A stretch of DNA of 64,000 nt. It comes from Streptomyces sp. CB02414 (lineage in GTDB: Bacteria; Actinomycetota; Actinomycetes; Streptomycetales; Streptomycetaceae). Location: NCBI RefSeq assembly GCF_001905385.1, contig NZ_LIPF01000010.1, positions 124,001-188,000 on the forward strand, in the 5' to 3' direction. Made by a program: the position numbers and the translations under genes. How positions within the stretch are numbered: position 1 is the first letter of the stretch; every line of letters starts with the position of its first letter. The notes beneath the pieces are model-generated. The model saw nothing but the letters and a program-made list of their open reading frames with translations. It was not told where the DNA came from and ran no database searches. Positions 1 to 8,237 of the stretch are shown one piece after another.

Positions 1-1
1 C

Positions 2-52
2 GGCGGCACCGCCCCCACCCCGGAGCAGGTGCGCACCGCCGAGGCCCACTGA
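2..52 (+). CDS. 3' end of a gene entering from the left
   Basis: Only the last 16 codons and a TGA stop (50-52) are inside the window; they read GGTAPTPEQVRTAEAH. The frame is open to the left edge. The codons are GC-rich at third positions, as expected for a real Streptomyces gene. The product cannot be identified from this tail. It converges on the transglutaminase-like gene, whose stop lies at 78. Confidence 0.5.
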   Translation, partial: GGTAPTPEQVRTAEAH

Positions 53-77
53 GCCGGGGCGCATCAGGGCGGGCGCC

Positions 78-650
78 TCAGAGCGAGGCCGGGAGCGTCG
101 CCCACAGGTGTGACCGGTCGGTGGCGGCCTTCAGCACCTCCAGCACGGCCGGATGCGGCGCGGCGTACAGCTCCGGGCAGTCCGCCTCGCCCGCCTCGCG
201 GTCCGGCGTGAAGGCCAGCCGCTCCTGCCCCAGGGAGAACCGCGCGTCCACGCCGGGCTTGTTGCCGCGCGGGTCCTGCCGGTGCCACGCCCCGTCGAAC
301 CGTACGGCGACCAGCCCGTGCACCACGTCGAACCGCTGGTAGCACAGGGCGGTCGGGATGTCCTCGGCCCTCAGCAGCGCGGTCAGCGCGTGGGCCTTGG
401 CGTAGCAGATGCCGGTGCGCTTCTCCAGGACGTCGGAGGCCCGCCAGGTGACGCGCGGGTCGCCCGAGTCCTGCGAGTGCGGGATGGTGTCGCGCACGAA
501 CTCGAAGGCCAGCCGCGCATAGGCATACGAGTCTTCCGCCTCCTTGGCGAGCCTCGCGGCCACCTCCCGTACGTGCGGGTGCTCGTGGTCGATGGCTTCG
601 TCGGCGGCGAGATAGGCGGACAAATCGGGGTTCTGCTGGATCAGCTCCAT
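78..650 (-). CDS. transglutaminase-like domain protein
   Basis: A 190-residue protein with a transglutaminase-like (papain-fold) core. The triad is visible: Cys82 in TGICYAKAHAL, His111 in VVHGLVAVRFDG and Asp126 in WHRQDPRGN. Bacterial members are mostly thiol hydrolases or amidases of unknown substrate. No signal peptide is seen, so it is probably cytoplasmic. I start at the ATG at 650 rather than the upstream ATG at 677, because a good promoter (TTGACT, 18 nt, TATGCT) ends 8 nt before this ATG and covers the upstream codons. That arrangement suggests a leaderless message. The threonine aldolase gene lies 81 bp upstream on the same strand, but this gene appears to have its own promoter. Confidence 0.75.
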   Translation of the reverse strand: MELIQQNPDLSAYLAADEAIDHEHPHVREVAARLAKEAEDSYAYARLAFEFVRDTIPHSQDSGDPRVTWRASDVLEKRTGICYAKAHALTALLRAEDIPTALCYQRFDVVHGLVAVRFDGAWHRQDPRGNKPGVDARFSLGQERLAFTPDREAGEADCPELYAAPHPAVLEVLKAATDRSHLWATLPASL

Positions 651-658
651 GCCCGCAG

Positions 659-688
659 AGCATAGGAAAGCGATCACCCGACAGTCAA
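659..688 (-). promoter_or_regulatory. promoter of the transglutaminase-like gene
   Basis: Read on the minus strand there is TTGACT (683-688), an 18-nt spacer and TATGCT (659-664), close to the housekeeping sigma consensus. The -10 box ends 8 nt before the ATG at 650, so transcription would begin at or next to the start codon. Confidence 0.6.
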
Positions 689-731
689 TGAGTTTTCAGG
701 TGACCGCATACCTATGCATCGATGGAGTTGC

Positions 732-1820
732 CTAGCGGGCCATCTCCTCCTTGAGCGCGGCGACGAACGCGTCGACGTCGTCCTCGGTGGTGTCGAAGGC
801 GCACATCCAGCGCACGTCGCCGGCGGCCTCGTCCCAGAAGTAGAAGCGGAACCTCTTCTGCAGGCGCTCGCTGACCTCGTGCGGCAGCCGGGCGAAGACG
901 GCGTTGGCCTGCACCGGGTAGAGGATCTCCACGCCGTGCACGGCGCGCACGCCCTCGGCCAGGCGCTGGGCCATCTCGTTGGAGTGCCGGGCGTTGCGCA
1001 GCCACAGGTCCTTGGCGAGCAGCGCCTCCAGCTGCACCGACACGAAGCGCATCTTGGAGGCGAGCTGCATGGACAGCTTGCGCAGGTGCTTCATGTGCCG
1101 CACCGCGTCCTGGTTCAGGACCACGACCGCCTCGCCGAACAGCGCGCCGTTCTTGGTGCCGCCGAGCGAGAGGAGGTCGACGCCGACCGCGTTGGTGAAC
1201 GTCCGCATGGGCACGTCCAGGGAGGCGGCGGCGTTCGCTATCCGGGAGCCGTCCAGGTGCACCCTCATGCCGTGCGCGTGGGCGTGCTCGCAGATGGCCC
1301 GCATCTCGTCGGGCGTGTAGAGCGTGCCGAGTTCGGTGCTCTGGGTGATCGAGACGACCTGCGGCATCGCGCGGTGCTCGTCGTCCCAGCCGTACGCCTG
1401 CCGGTCGATCAGGTCGGGCGTGAGCTTGCCGTCGGGGGTGGGGACGGTGAGCAGCTTGAGGCCGCCCATGCGCTCGGGGGCGCCGCCCTCGTCGACGTTG
1501 ATGTGCGCACTCTCGGCGCAGATCACCGCGCCCCAGCGGTCGGTGACCGCCTGGAGGGCGACGACGTTGGCGCCGGTGCCGTTGAAGACCGGGAACGCCT
1601 CCGCGCCCGAGCCGAAGTGGCTGCGGATCACGCGCTGGAGGTTCTCGGTGTACTCGTCCTCGCCGTACGCCACCTGGTGCCCGCCGTTGGCCAGGGCCAG
1701 CGCGGCGAGCACCTCCGGGTGAGCGCCGGCGTAGTTGTCACTGGCGAAACCGCGGACCTCGGGGTCGTGGTGGCGACGCGCGTCGGTCTTCGGAGGGTTC
1801 ACGGCTTCTCGGTCAGCCAC
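732..1820 (-). CDS. ltaE: low-specificity L-threonine aldolase family (PLP enzyme)
   Basis: A 362-residue fold-type I PLP enzyme of the beta-eliminating lyase/threonine aldolase family. It is expected to cleave L-threonine or L-allo-threonine to glycine and acetaldehyde in the cytoplasm. The PLP lysine is Lys223 in SLGGTKNGAL, and Asp190 in VHLDGSRIANA should contact the cofactor. SDNYAGAHPEVL near residue 27 is the usual N-terminal motif. Length is normal. Its start overlaps the end of the SDR gene by 22 bp, and both follow the DUF6421 gene, so the three look co-transcribed and translationally coupled. The exact substrate, threonine or a related beta-hydroxy amino acid, is not shown by sequence. 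Confidence 0.85.
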   Translation of the reverse strand: MADREAVNPPKTDARRHHDPEVRGFASDNYAGAHPEVLAALALANGGHQVAYGEDEYTENLQRVIRSHFGSGAEAFPVFNGTGANVVALQAVTDRWGAVICAESAHINVDEGGAPERMGGLKLLTVPTPDGKLTPDLIDRQAYGWDDEHRAMPQVVSITQSTELGTLYTPDEMRAICEHAHAHGMRVHLDGSRIANAAASLDVPMRTFTNAVGVDLLSLGGTKNGALFGEAVVVLNQDAVRHMKHLRKLSMQLASKMRFVSVQLEALLAKDLWLRNARHSNEMAQRLAEGVRAVHGVEILYPVQANAVFARLPHEVSERLQKRFRFYFWDEAAGDVRWMCAFDTTEDDVDAFVAALKEEMAR

Positions 1821-2545
1821 AGACGGTTTCCGTTCACTTCCGCGGCGGGCTTCTCCCAGACACCGGCGACGGCCTCGGCGAGGTCACGCACGTCCGTGAA
1901 GCCCGCGAACTTCGCGTTGGGGCGCTCGGCGCGCATCGCGTCGTGCACCAACGCCTTGACCACCAGGATCGCAGCCGCCGACGTCGGCCCCTGCTCGCCC
2001 CCCGCCTTGCGGAAGTAGTCCGCCATGGCCAGCGTCCAGGCCTCGGAGGCGGCCTTGGCGGCCGAGTAGGCGGCGTTGCCCGCGGTGGGCCTGGACGCGC
2101 CGGCGGCGCTGATCAGGACGTAGCGGCCGCGGTCGCTGCGCTGGAGCGCCTCGTGGAAGGCGAGGGAGGTGTGCTGCACGGTGCGGATCAGCAGCTTCTC
2201 CAGGAGGTCCCAGTCGCCCAGGTCGGTCTTGGTGAAGTTCTGGCTGCCGCGCCAGCCGCCGACGAGGTGGACCAGGCCGTCGACGCGGCCGTGGTCCTTC
2301 TCGATGCGGTCGGCCCACGCGCGGGTGGAGTCCAGGTCGAGCAGGTCGACCGTCTCGCCGGTGACGGTGGCGCCGCCGTGCGCGTAGCGCGCCGCGTCGA
2401 CCGCCTCCGCCAGCCGCTCGGGGTCGTTGTCCGAGCCGACGACCGTCGCCCCCGCCTCGGCGAGCCGCAGCAGCGCGGCCCGTCCGGCGGGTCCGCCCGC
2501 CCCGGCCACCGCGATCACCGCGCCGTCGAGCGCCCCGTTCCCCAT
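1799..2545 (-). CDS. short-chain dehydrogenase/reductase
   Basis: A 248-residue SDR. The cofactor loop is AVAGAGGPAGRAAL (from residue 12), a variant of TGxxxGIG. The catalytic residues are Ser147 in LISAAGAS and Tyr160 and Lys164 in AAYSAAKAA. An NAD(P)-dependent oxidoreductase is likely, substrate unknown. The start is the ATG at 2545; open frame continues upstream but runs through the end of the DUF6421 gene. It is the middle gene of a DUF6421-SDR-threonine aldolase operon, so it may act on a product or precursor of the same beta-hydroxy amino acid pathway. That link is inference. Confidence 0.85.
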   Translation of the reverse strand: MGNGALDGAVIAVAGAGGPAGRAALLRLAEAGATVVGSDNDPERLAEAVDAARYAHGGATVTGETVDLLDLDSTRAWADRIEKDHGRVDGLVHLVGGWRGSQNFTKTDLGDWDLLEKLLIRTVQHTSLAFHEALQRSDRGRYVLISAAGASRPTAGNAAYSAAKAASEAWTLAMADYFRKAGGEQGPTSAAAILVVKALVHDAMRAERPNAKFAGFTDVRDLAEAVAGVWEKPAAEVNGNRLWLTEKP

Positions 2546-2601
2546 GGTCCTCGCCTCCCGAGCCTGTTGCCGTGCCTGTTCCTGCCCGCCGGTGCCGTCG
2601 C

Positions 2602-4005
2602 TCACGCGGCGGCCCGCTCGGCGCCGTCCGCCGAGGCCGTGATGCCCTTGGTGGAGGCGATCACGCTCTTCAGCTTCTTGGACAGGGCCTCGTAGAACAT
2701 GCTCAGCGGAAACTCGTCCGGAAGCACGTCGTCGACGAGTTTGCGCGGCGGCAGGGTCAGGTCGAGGGCGTCGGGGCCCTTGGCCCACTTCGAGCCGGGG
2801 TGCGGGGCGAGGTAGGTGGAGACCAGCTCGTAGCCGGCGAACCAGTGGACGATCTTGGGGCGGTCGATGCCGTCGCGGTAGAGCGTCTCGATCTCGGCGC
2901 ACAGCTGGTTGGTGACCTGCGGGGCGCGCTGCCAGTCGATGAAGAGCTTGTTGTCGGTCCAGCGGACGACGTCGTGCTTGTGCAGGTAGGCGAAGAGGAG
3001 CTGGCCGCCGAGCCCGTCGTAGTTGCGCACGCGCTCACCGGTGACCGGGAAGCGGAACATGCGGTCGAAGAGGACGGCGTACTGCACGTCGCGGGCCTGC
3101 GGGACGCCGTCGTCCGCCAGCTTCACGGCCTCCTTGAAGGCGGTGAGGTCGCAGCGCAGCTCCTCCAGGCCGTACATCCAGAACGGCTGGCGCTGCTTGA
3201 TCATGAACGGGTCGAACGGCAGGTCGCCGTGGCTGTGGGTGCGGTCGTGGACCATGTCCCACAGGACGAAGGCCTCCTCGCAGCGCTTCTGGTCGTGGAC
3301 CATGGCGGCGACGTCGTCGGGCAGCTCCAGGCCCAGGATGCCGACGGCGGCGTCGGTGACGCGGCGGAAGCGGGCGGCCTCGCGGTCGCAGAAGATGCCG
3401 CCCCAGGAGAAGCGCTCCGGGGCCTCGCGCACGGCGATGGTCTCCGGGAAGAGCACGGCCGAGTTGGTGTCGTAGCCGGCCGTGAAGTCCTCGAAGGTGA
3501 TGCCGCAGAACAGCGGGTTGTCGTAGCGGGTGCGCTCCAGCTCGGCCAGCCAGTCGGGCCAGACCATCCGCAGCACGACCGCTTCGAGGTTGCGGTCCGG
3601 GTTGCCGTTCTGCGTGTACATCGGGAAGACGACCAGGTGCTGGAGGCCGTCCGCGCGGCCCGCGGCGGGCTGGAAGGCCAGCAGCGAGTCGAGGAAGTCG
3701 GGCACCTCGAAGCCGCCGTCGGCCCAGCGGCCGAGGTCCTTCGCCAGGGCCTCGTGGTAGGCGCGGTCGTGCGGGAGCAGCGGGGACAGCTCCTCGACGG
3801 CGCCCGCGACACGGCGTACGGCGTCCTCTGCGGCGGCCCGCTGCGGGGCGCCCTCGGCGTCGAAGTCGATCGACCCGTCCTTGGACTGCCAGGGCCGGAT
3901 GCGCTCCACGGCATCCTTGAGCACGGGCCATGCCGGGTGCTCGACCACCCTGCTCACCGGAGGAACCTTCTCCTCCGCACCCACCTGCACAAGAATTTCC
4001 GTCAT
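2602..4005 (-). CDS. DUF6421 family protein
   Basis: A 467-residue soluble protein matching, by memory, the actinobacterial DUF6421 family of unknown function. Conserved-looking blocks include FPMYTQNGNPDRNLE (about 127-141) and the histidine-rich HDRTHSHGD (253-261). The second could bind metal, but no known enzyme motif is present. There is no signal peptide or membrane segment. It is the first gene of the operon with the SDR and the threonine aldolase. A perfect 12-bp palindrome lies about 40 bp before its start. The operon context suggests a catabolic or amino-acid role; I do not assign a reaction. Confidence 0.75.
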   Translation of the reverse strand: MTEILVQVGAEEKVPPVSRVVEHPAWPVLKDAVERIRPWQSKDGSIDFDAEGAPQRAAAEDAVRRVAGAVEELSPLLPHDRAYHEALAKDLGRWADGGFEVPDFLDSLLAFQPAAGRADGLQHLVVFPMYTQNGNPDRNLEAVVLRMVWPDWLAELERTRYDNPLFCGITFEDFTAGYDTNSAVLFPETIAVREAPERFSWGGIFCDREAARFRRVTDAAVGILGLELPDDVAAMVHDQKRCEEAFVLWDMVHDRTHSHGDLPFDPFMIKQRQPFWMYGLEELRCDLTAFKEAVKLADDGVPQARDVQYAVLFDRMFRFPVTGERVRNYDGLGGQLLFAYLHKHDVVRWTDNKLFIDWQRAPQVTNQLCAEIETLYRDGIDRPKIVHWFAGYELVSTYLAPHPGSKWAKGPDALDLTLPPRKLVDDVLPDEFPLSMFYEALSKKLKSVIASTKGITASADGAERAAA

Positions 4006-4042
4006 GTCCCATCCTCCACGGGAGAAGCTCGCGTCAGGACAC

Positions 4043-4054
4043 CGTATGCATACG
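4043..4054. promoter_or_regulatory. 12-bp palindrome upstream of the DUF6421 operon
   Basis: CGTATGCATACG is a perfect palindrome, 38-49 bp before the ATG at 4005, in the gap between the DUF6421 operon and the glycerophosphodiesterase gene. It is a candidate operator for the operon. No regulator gene is adjacent, so the binding protein is unknown. Confidence 0.35.
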
Positions 4055-4232
4055 AGGTTCCTCCCTTCAAGGGGAGCCTCCGCAAATTATCCTGCCGCGC
4101 CCGGGGCTTCACCGCATTTTTTCCTGTGGGATGCCGGATTCCGTATACCCAGCGCGGCAGAGGGGAAACGGTCCGGCAGGGCCGTTAGGCTGCGCCCTGC
4201 CATCGCCGCCGTCTACGGAAGCGAGTCGAGCC

Positions 4233-4916
4233 TTGAACTTCCTCACCATCGGGCACCGCGGAGCGATGGGTGTCGAACCCGAGAACACCCTGCGTTCCTT
4301 CGTCGCCGCCGAGCGGGCCGGCCTCGACGTCGTCGAACTGGACCTGCACCTGAGCAAGGACGGCGCGCTGGTCGTCATGCACGACGCGGACGTGGACCGC
4401 ACCACGGACGGCACCGGCGCGATCGCCGACAAGACGCTGGAGGAGCTGCGGGCACTGGACGCCGGCCGCGGGGAGCGGATCCCGGTCTTCGAAGAGGTGC
4501 TGGACGCGGTCTCGGCGCCGTTGCAGGCCGAGATCAAGGACGTGGCGGCGGCGCGTACGCTCGCCGAGGTGATGCTGCGGCGGGACCTGGTGGACCGGGT
4601 GGAGGTCATCTCGTTCCACGACGAGGCGATCGTCGAGATCGCCCGCCTGGTGCCGGGGGTGCGGACCGCGCTGGTCGCGCAGTACTACGGTCCCGAGGTC
4701 GTGGACCGGGCCGTGGCGGCGGGCGCCGGGACGCTCTGCCTGGACATCGAGCGGATCACGCTGGAGATCGTGCGGCGCGCCCGCAAGGCGGGCCTGAGGG
4801 TCTTCTCCTGGACCGTGAACACCCAGGACCAACTGCGGCTGGTGCGCGCCCTGGGGCTGGACGGCGCGACGACCGACTACCCGGAGATCAAGCGCACCGG
4901 CCGCTTCACGGCCTGA
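4233..4916 (+). CDS. glpQ: glycerophosphodiester phosphodiesterase
   Basis: A 227-residue GDPD-family protein that should hydrolyse glycerophosphodiesters to glycerol 3-phosphate and an alcohol. It has GHRGAMGVEPENT (7-19) with the first catalytic His, VVELDLHLSKDG (33-44) with the metal-binding Glu and Asp, and VVMHD with the second catalytic His at 50. The start is the TTG at 4233, behind a GGAAG-type ribosome site; upstream codons in this frame do not look coding. No signal peptide is seen, so it is probably cytoplasmic. It converges on the acetyltransferase gene with only 3 bp between stop codons. Confidence 0.85.
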   Translation: MNFLTIGHRGAMGVEPENTLRSFVAAERAGLDVVELDLHLSKDGALVVMHDADVDRTTDGTGAIADKTLEELRALDAGRGERIPVFEEVLDAVSAPLQAEIKDVAAARTLAEVMLRRDLVDRVEVISFHDEAIVEIARLVPGVRTALVAQYYGPEVVDRAVAAGAGTLCLDIERITLEIVRRARKAGLRVFSWTVNTQDQLRLVRALGLDGATTDYPEIKRTGRFTA

Positions 4917-4919
4917 GGC

Positions 4920-5459
4920 TCACACCAGCGGCTTGACCAGCAGCTCGAACCGGAGGTCGTCGCGCTGCGGGATGCCGAAGCGCTCGTCGCCGTACGGGAA
5001 CGGGGTCGTCTCTCCCGTACGGCGGTAGCCGCGGCGCTCGTACCAGGCGATCAGGTCCTCCCGCACGGAGATGACGGTCATGTGCATCTCGGAGACGCCC
5101 CACGCCTCGCGGGCCTGCCGCTCCGCCTCCGCGACGATCTCCTTGCCCATACCCGCGCCCTGGAGCGCCGGGCTGACGGCGAACATCCCGAAGTAGGCGT
5201 GCGCACCGCGGTGCTCGAGCTGGCAGCAGGCGACGATCCCGCCGTCCCGCTCGACCGTCAGCAGGCGGCTGTCCGGCGACTTGATCACCTCCAGCACGCC
5301 CTCCGGGTCCGTGCGCTGCCCCTGGAGGATGTCCGCCTCGGTGGTCCACCCGGCCCGGCTGGAATCGCCGCGGTACGCGGACTCTATGAGCGCCACGATC
5401 TCGTCCACGTCGTTGTCGGTGGCGTCGCGGTAGGTCAGTCGGCCTGCGGTGGTGTCCAT
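4920..5459 (-). CDS. GNAT family N-acetyltransferase
   Basis: A 179-residue acetyl-CoA-dependent acyltransferase. The acetyl-CoA loop is FAVSPALQGAGMGKEIVAEA, matching the R/Q-x-x-G-x-G/A pattern, followed by WYERRGYRRTGE typical of the last GNAT strands. The acceptor is unknown. The start is the ATG at 5459; upstream codons in this frame run into non-coding sequence and the divergent VOC gene. Confidence 0.85.
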   Translation of the reverse strand: MDTTAGRLTYRDATDNDVDEIVALIESAYRGDSSRAGWTTEADILQGQRTDPEGVLEVIKSPDSRLLTVERDGGIVACCQLEHRGAHAYFGMFAVSPALQGAGMGKEIVAEAERQAREAWGVSEMHMTVISVREDLIAWYERRGYRRTGETTPFPYGDERFGIPQRDDLRFELLVKPLV

Positions 5460-5552
5460 CTGGGGCGTCTCCGGTTCGTTCTCGGGCGCGTTTCGTTCGC
5501 GGGCGCGGCGGGGGCACCGATGAGAGTAACGCTGCCAGTAGGGTCGGTCCGC

Positions 5553-5945
5553 ATGGTGCATGTACTCAGCAGCCGGACCCTGCTCCGCCCCACCGATCCC
5601 GACCGCTCCCGGGCCTTCTACGGCGAACAGCTCGGCCTCGCCGTCCACCGCGAGTTCGGCACCGGACCGGAGCGGGGCACCGTGTACTTCCTCGGCGGCG
5701 GCTTCCTGGAGGTCTCCGGCCGCGCCGACGCACCCGTGGCTCCCGCCCTCAAGCTGTGGCTCCAGGTCGAGGACGCGGCGGCGGCCCACGAGGAGCTGCG
5801 CGCGAAGGGCGTCGAGATCGTGCGGCCGCCGGTGCGGGAGCCGTGGGGGCTGGTGGAGATGTGGATCGCGGATCCCGACGGCACGCAGATCGTGCTGGTG
5901 GAGATTCCGGCGGACCATCCGCTGCGCTACCGGCCCGGGATCTGA
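5553..5945 (+). CDS. VOC (glyoxalase/bleomycin-resistance fold) protein
   Basis: A single-domain, 130-residue vicinal oxygen chelate protein. It has DPDRSRAFYGEQLGL at the start of the first module and WIADPDGTQIVLVE at the end of the second. The final Glu is the usual metal ligand, but the N-terminal ligand His is not obvious, so enzymatic activity is uncertain. I use the ATG at 5553, which gives the normal family length. An in-frame ATG at 5520 would add 11 residues. The neighbour downstream is also a VOC protein. Confidence 0.75.
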   Translation: MVHVLSSRTLLRPTDPDRSRAFYGEQLGLAVHREFGTGPERGTVYFLGGGFLEVSGRADAPVAPALKLWLQVEDAAAAHEELRAKGVEIVRPPVREPWGLVEMWIADPDGTQIVLVEIPADHPLRYRPGI

Positions 5946-6048
5946 GCCACCGGGGCGGCACGCGCCGGATGGCCGCGGTCCGGGCCCGGCCTTAGCGTGC
6001 TGGAGGGGGACGGACGGTCTGCGGCCGAGCGGAAGGACGCCCCACGCG

Positions 6049-6813
6049 ATGCAGCTCCACGAACCGGTGCCCGGCGGCCCCTGCTGGGCCGAGCTGGGGA
6101 CCAGCGACCTTGTGGCGGCCAAGCGCTTCTACACCAAGCTGTTCGGCTGGCGCCCCGCGACGGACTCACGGCAGCAGGCGGGCGGCTACACCATCGCCCG
6201 CCTCGGCGACGCGGCGGTCGCCGCCCTGACGCCGCTGTACCAGCAGGGGCAGCCGGTCGCCTGGAACGTGTCGTTCGCGGTCCGGGACGCGGACGCCGCC
6301 GTGCGGCAGGTGACGGCGGCCGGCGGAACGATCCTGCACGGGCCCGTGGACGTCTTCGACTCCGGCCGGTTCGCAGTGGCCGCCGATCCGGGCGGCGCGG
6401 TGTTCCAGCTGTGGCAGGCACGGTCGTTCCCCGGCGCGGGGCTGTTCAACGCGCCGGGCACGCTGGGCTGGGTGGAGCTGCTGACCCGGGAGCCCGGCCG
6501 GGCCGCCGACTTCTACACCACGGTGTTCGGCTGGAGCGTGTCCGCGTCGGACCGCTATCCGCAGTGGGGGATCGACGGCGCGGACTTCGGCGGCATGGTG
6601 ACGATGGACGAGAAGTTCCCGCACGAGGTGCCCGCCCACTGGCTGCCGTACTTCGCCGTGGCGGACGTGAACACCACCGCCGTCGACACGACCGACAGCG
6701 AGGGCACCGTGCTCATGGAGCCGACCTCCCCTCCCGACGGACCGCGCATCGCGGTACTGCGGGACCCGCAGGGGGCGATGTTCGGCGTGTACCGGGCGGG
6801 CGACGAGCGCTAG
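6049..6813 (+). CDS. two-domain VOC family protein
   Basis: A 254-residue protein made of two VOC modules, about 1-125 and 130-254. Each opens with the same pattern (CWAELGTSDLVAAKRFYTKL and WVELLTREPGRAADFYTTVF) and ends with DPGGAVFQLWQ or DPQGAMFGVYR. The family includes small hydrolase- and dioxygenase-like enzymes and binding proteins; the substrate is unknown. A strong ribosome site, GGAAGGA (6031-6037), precedes the ATG. The last codons, GVYRAGDER plus stop, are repeated three more times in the DNA downstream, so this 3' end sits in a tandem duplication. Confidence 0.8.
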   Translation: MQLHEPVPGGPCWAELGTSDLVAAKRFYTKLFGWRPATDSRQQAGGYTIARLGDAAVAALTPLYQQGQPVAWNVSFAVRDADAAVRQVTAAGGTILHGPVDVFDSGRFAVAADPGGAVFQLWQARSFPGAGLFNAPGTLGWVELLTREPGRAADFYTTVFGWSVSASDRYPQWGIDGADFGGMVTMDEKFPHEVPAHWLPYFAVADVNTTAVDTTDSEGTVLMEPTSPPDGPRIAVLRDPQGAMFGVYRAGDER

Positions 6814-7553
6814 CCCTGCCGGGGGCGACGCGGGAACCTTCGGGCCGGCGGACCCCGCACGGCGCCGGGCGCCCGGCCCACCTCCGCTTCGAACGGGCGG
6901 GGCTCCCCTCGGACTCGGCGACCGGACCGCAGCGACCCCGGTGGCCCCCAGCGGCCCTTGTGGCCCCGGCGCCGGCGTGTACCGGGCGGGCGACGAGCGC
7001 TAGCCCTGCCGGGGGCGACGCGGGAACCTTCGGGCCGGCGGACCCCGCACGGCGCCGGGCGCCCGGCCCGTCTCCGCTTCGAACGGGCCGAGTGTCCCGC
7101 CGGACTCGGCGACCGGACCGCAACGACCCCGGCGGCCCCCAGCGGCCCTTGTGGCCCAGGCGGCCCCGGCGCCGGCATGTACCGGGCGGGCGACGAGCGC
7201 TGAACTCTGCCGGGGGCAACGCGGGAACCTTCGGGCCAGCGGACCCCGCACGGCGCCGGGCGCCCGGCCCGTCTCCGCTTCGAACGGGCCGAGTGTCCCG
7301 CCGGACTCGGCGACCGGACCGCAACGACCCCGGCGGCCCCCAGCGGCCCTTGTGGCCCAGGCGGCCCCGGCGCCGGCATGTACCGGGCGGGCGACGAGCG
7401 CTGAGCCCTGCCGGGGGCAACGCGGGAACCTTCGGGCCAGCGGACCCCGCACGGCGCCGGGCGCCCGGCCCGTCTCCGCTTCGAACGGGCCGAGTGCCCC
7501 GCCGGACTCGGCGACCGGACGGCGGCGGTCCCGGCGGCCCTTGTGGCCCTGGC
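6788..7553. repeat. about four tandem copies of a ~200-bp unit carrying a gene's 3' end
   Basis: The unit begins with TGTACCGGGCGGGCGACGAG, the end of the two-domain VOC gene, and recurs at 6788, 6978, 7178 and 7379 (periods 190, 200 and 201). Copies 3 and 4 are nearly identical; copy 1 is the most diverged and the last copy is truncated near 7540. Copies 2-4 also contain an 8-bp inverted repeat, CGGCCCGT and ACGGGCCG around an 11-nt loop, so each unit could form a hairpin. The array plus 7554-7679, where I see nothing, fills the 866-bp gap to the MarR gene. Units are too long for CRISPR. Confidence 0.85.
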
Positions 7554-7679
7554 CGACGCTTCTGAAGCCGCGGACCCGTCGGCAGCCTCAACCCGTCAAG
7601 CGTCAGCCCGTGGTCCCGGCGGCGCGGGACACCCCGCGCCCGCGCGTCCCCGGCGTCGTTGCCGGACCGCCTCAGACCC

Positions 7680-8237
7680 TCAGACCCGCAGTGCCTGCGG
7701 CCGGCTCTCGAGACGGCCCAGCAGCGCCCCGAGGAGCGCCGCCAGCTCCTCCTGGTCCGGTCCGTCGACGCCGGACAGGACGGCGGACTCGTAGGCGAGC
7801 TGTTCGGGCAGGATGCCGTCGACCAGGTCGCGGCCGCTGTCCGTGAGGCGGACGTGGGCGACCCTGCGGTCGCGGGTGTCGCCGCGCCGCTCCACGAGTC
7901 CGCGCTCGGTGAGCTGCTTGAGGCGCTTGGTGACGGCGGCGCCGGACGAGAAGGTCTCGCGGGCCAGGTCGCCGGGGGTCAGCTCGTGCCCGGTGCGGCG
8001 CAGGGCGCCGAGCAGGTCGAACTCGGCCCGAGTGAGCCCGGCCCGGCGCAGCGGGGCGTCCTCGGCCTGCTGGAGGAGGGCGGCGCAGCGGTTGATGCGG
8101 CCGATGATCTCCATCGGCCCGGTGTCGAGTCCGGGGTGCACGGCCCGCCACTGCCGTACGACCGCGGCGACCGTGTCCCCGCCCGGTCCGCCCCTCGCGT
8201 CGCCCCCGGTCGCCGATCCCCCGTCGGTTGCGGTCAT
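7680..8237 (-). CDS. MarR family transcriptional regulator
   Basis: A 185-residue winged-helix regulator. The HTH lies in LTPGDLARETFSSGAAVTKR and the wing in LVERRGDTRDRRVAHVRLT, the classic MarR DxRxxR pattern. A glycine-rich leader of about 20 residues precedes the domain. It overlaps the upstream FUSC transporter gene by 4 bp (ATGA), so it is the second gene of the operon and probably represses its own transcription together with the efflux protein. A TTAACAG-9-CTGTAAA inverted repeat in front of the transporter gene is the obvious operator. The ligand is unknown, perhaps an aromatic acid or phenolic compound. Confidence 0.88.
   Translation of the reverse strand: MTATDGGSATGGDARGGPGGDTVAAVVRQWRAVHPGLDTGPMEIIGRINRCAALLQQAEDAPLRRAGLTRAEFDLLGALRRTGHELTPGDLARETFSSGAAVTKRLKQLTERGLVERRGDTRDRRVAHVRLTDSGRDLVDGILPEQLAYESAVLSGVDGPDQEELAALLGALLGRLESRPQALRV

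Noticed and set aside
2572..4188. Long open frame on the plus strand opposite the DUF6421 gene
   Set aside because: At this GC content antisense frames stay open by chance. The minus strand carries a continuous protein with a normal operon context; the plus frame shows no motif.
6788..7553. CRISPR array
   Set aside because: The repeated unit is about 200 bp and includes the whole interval; there are no short repeats with variable spacers and no cas genes.
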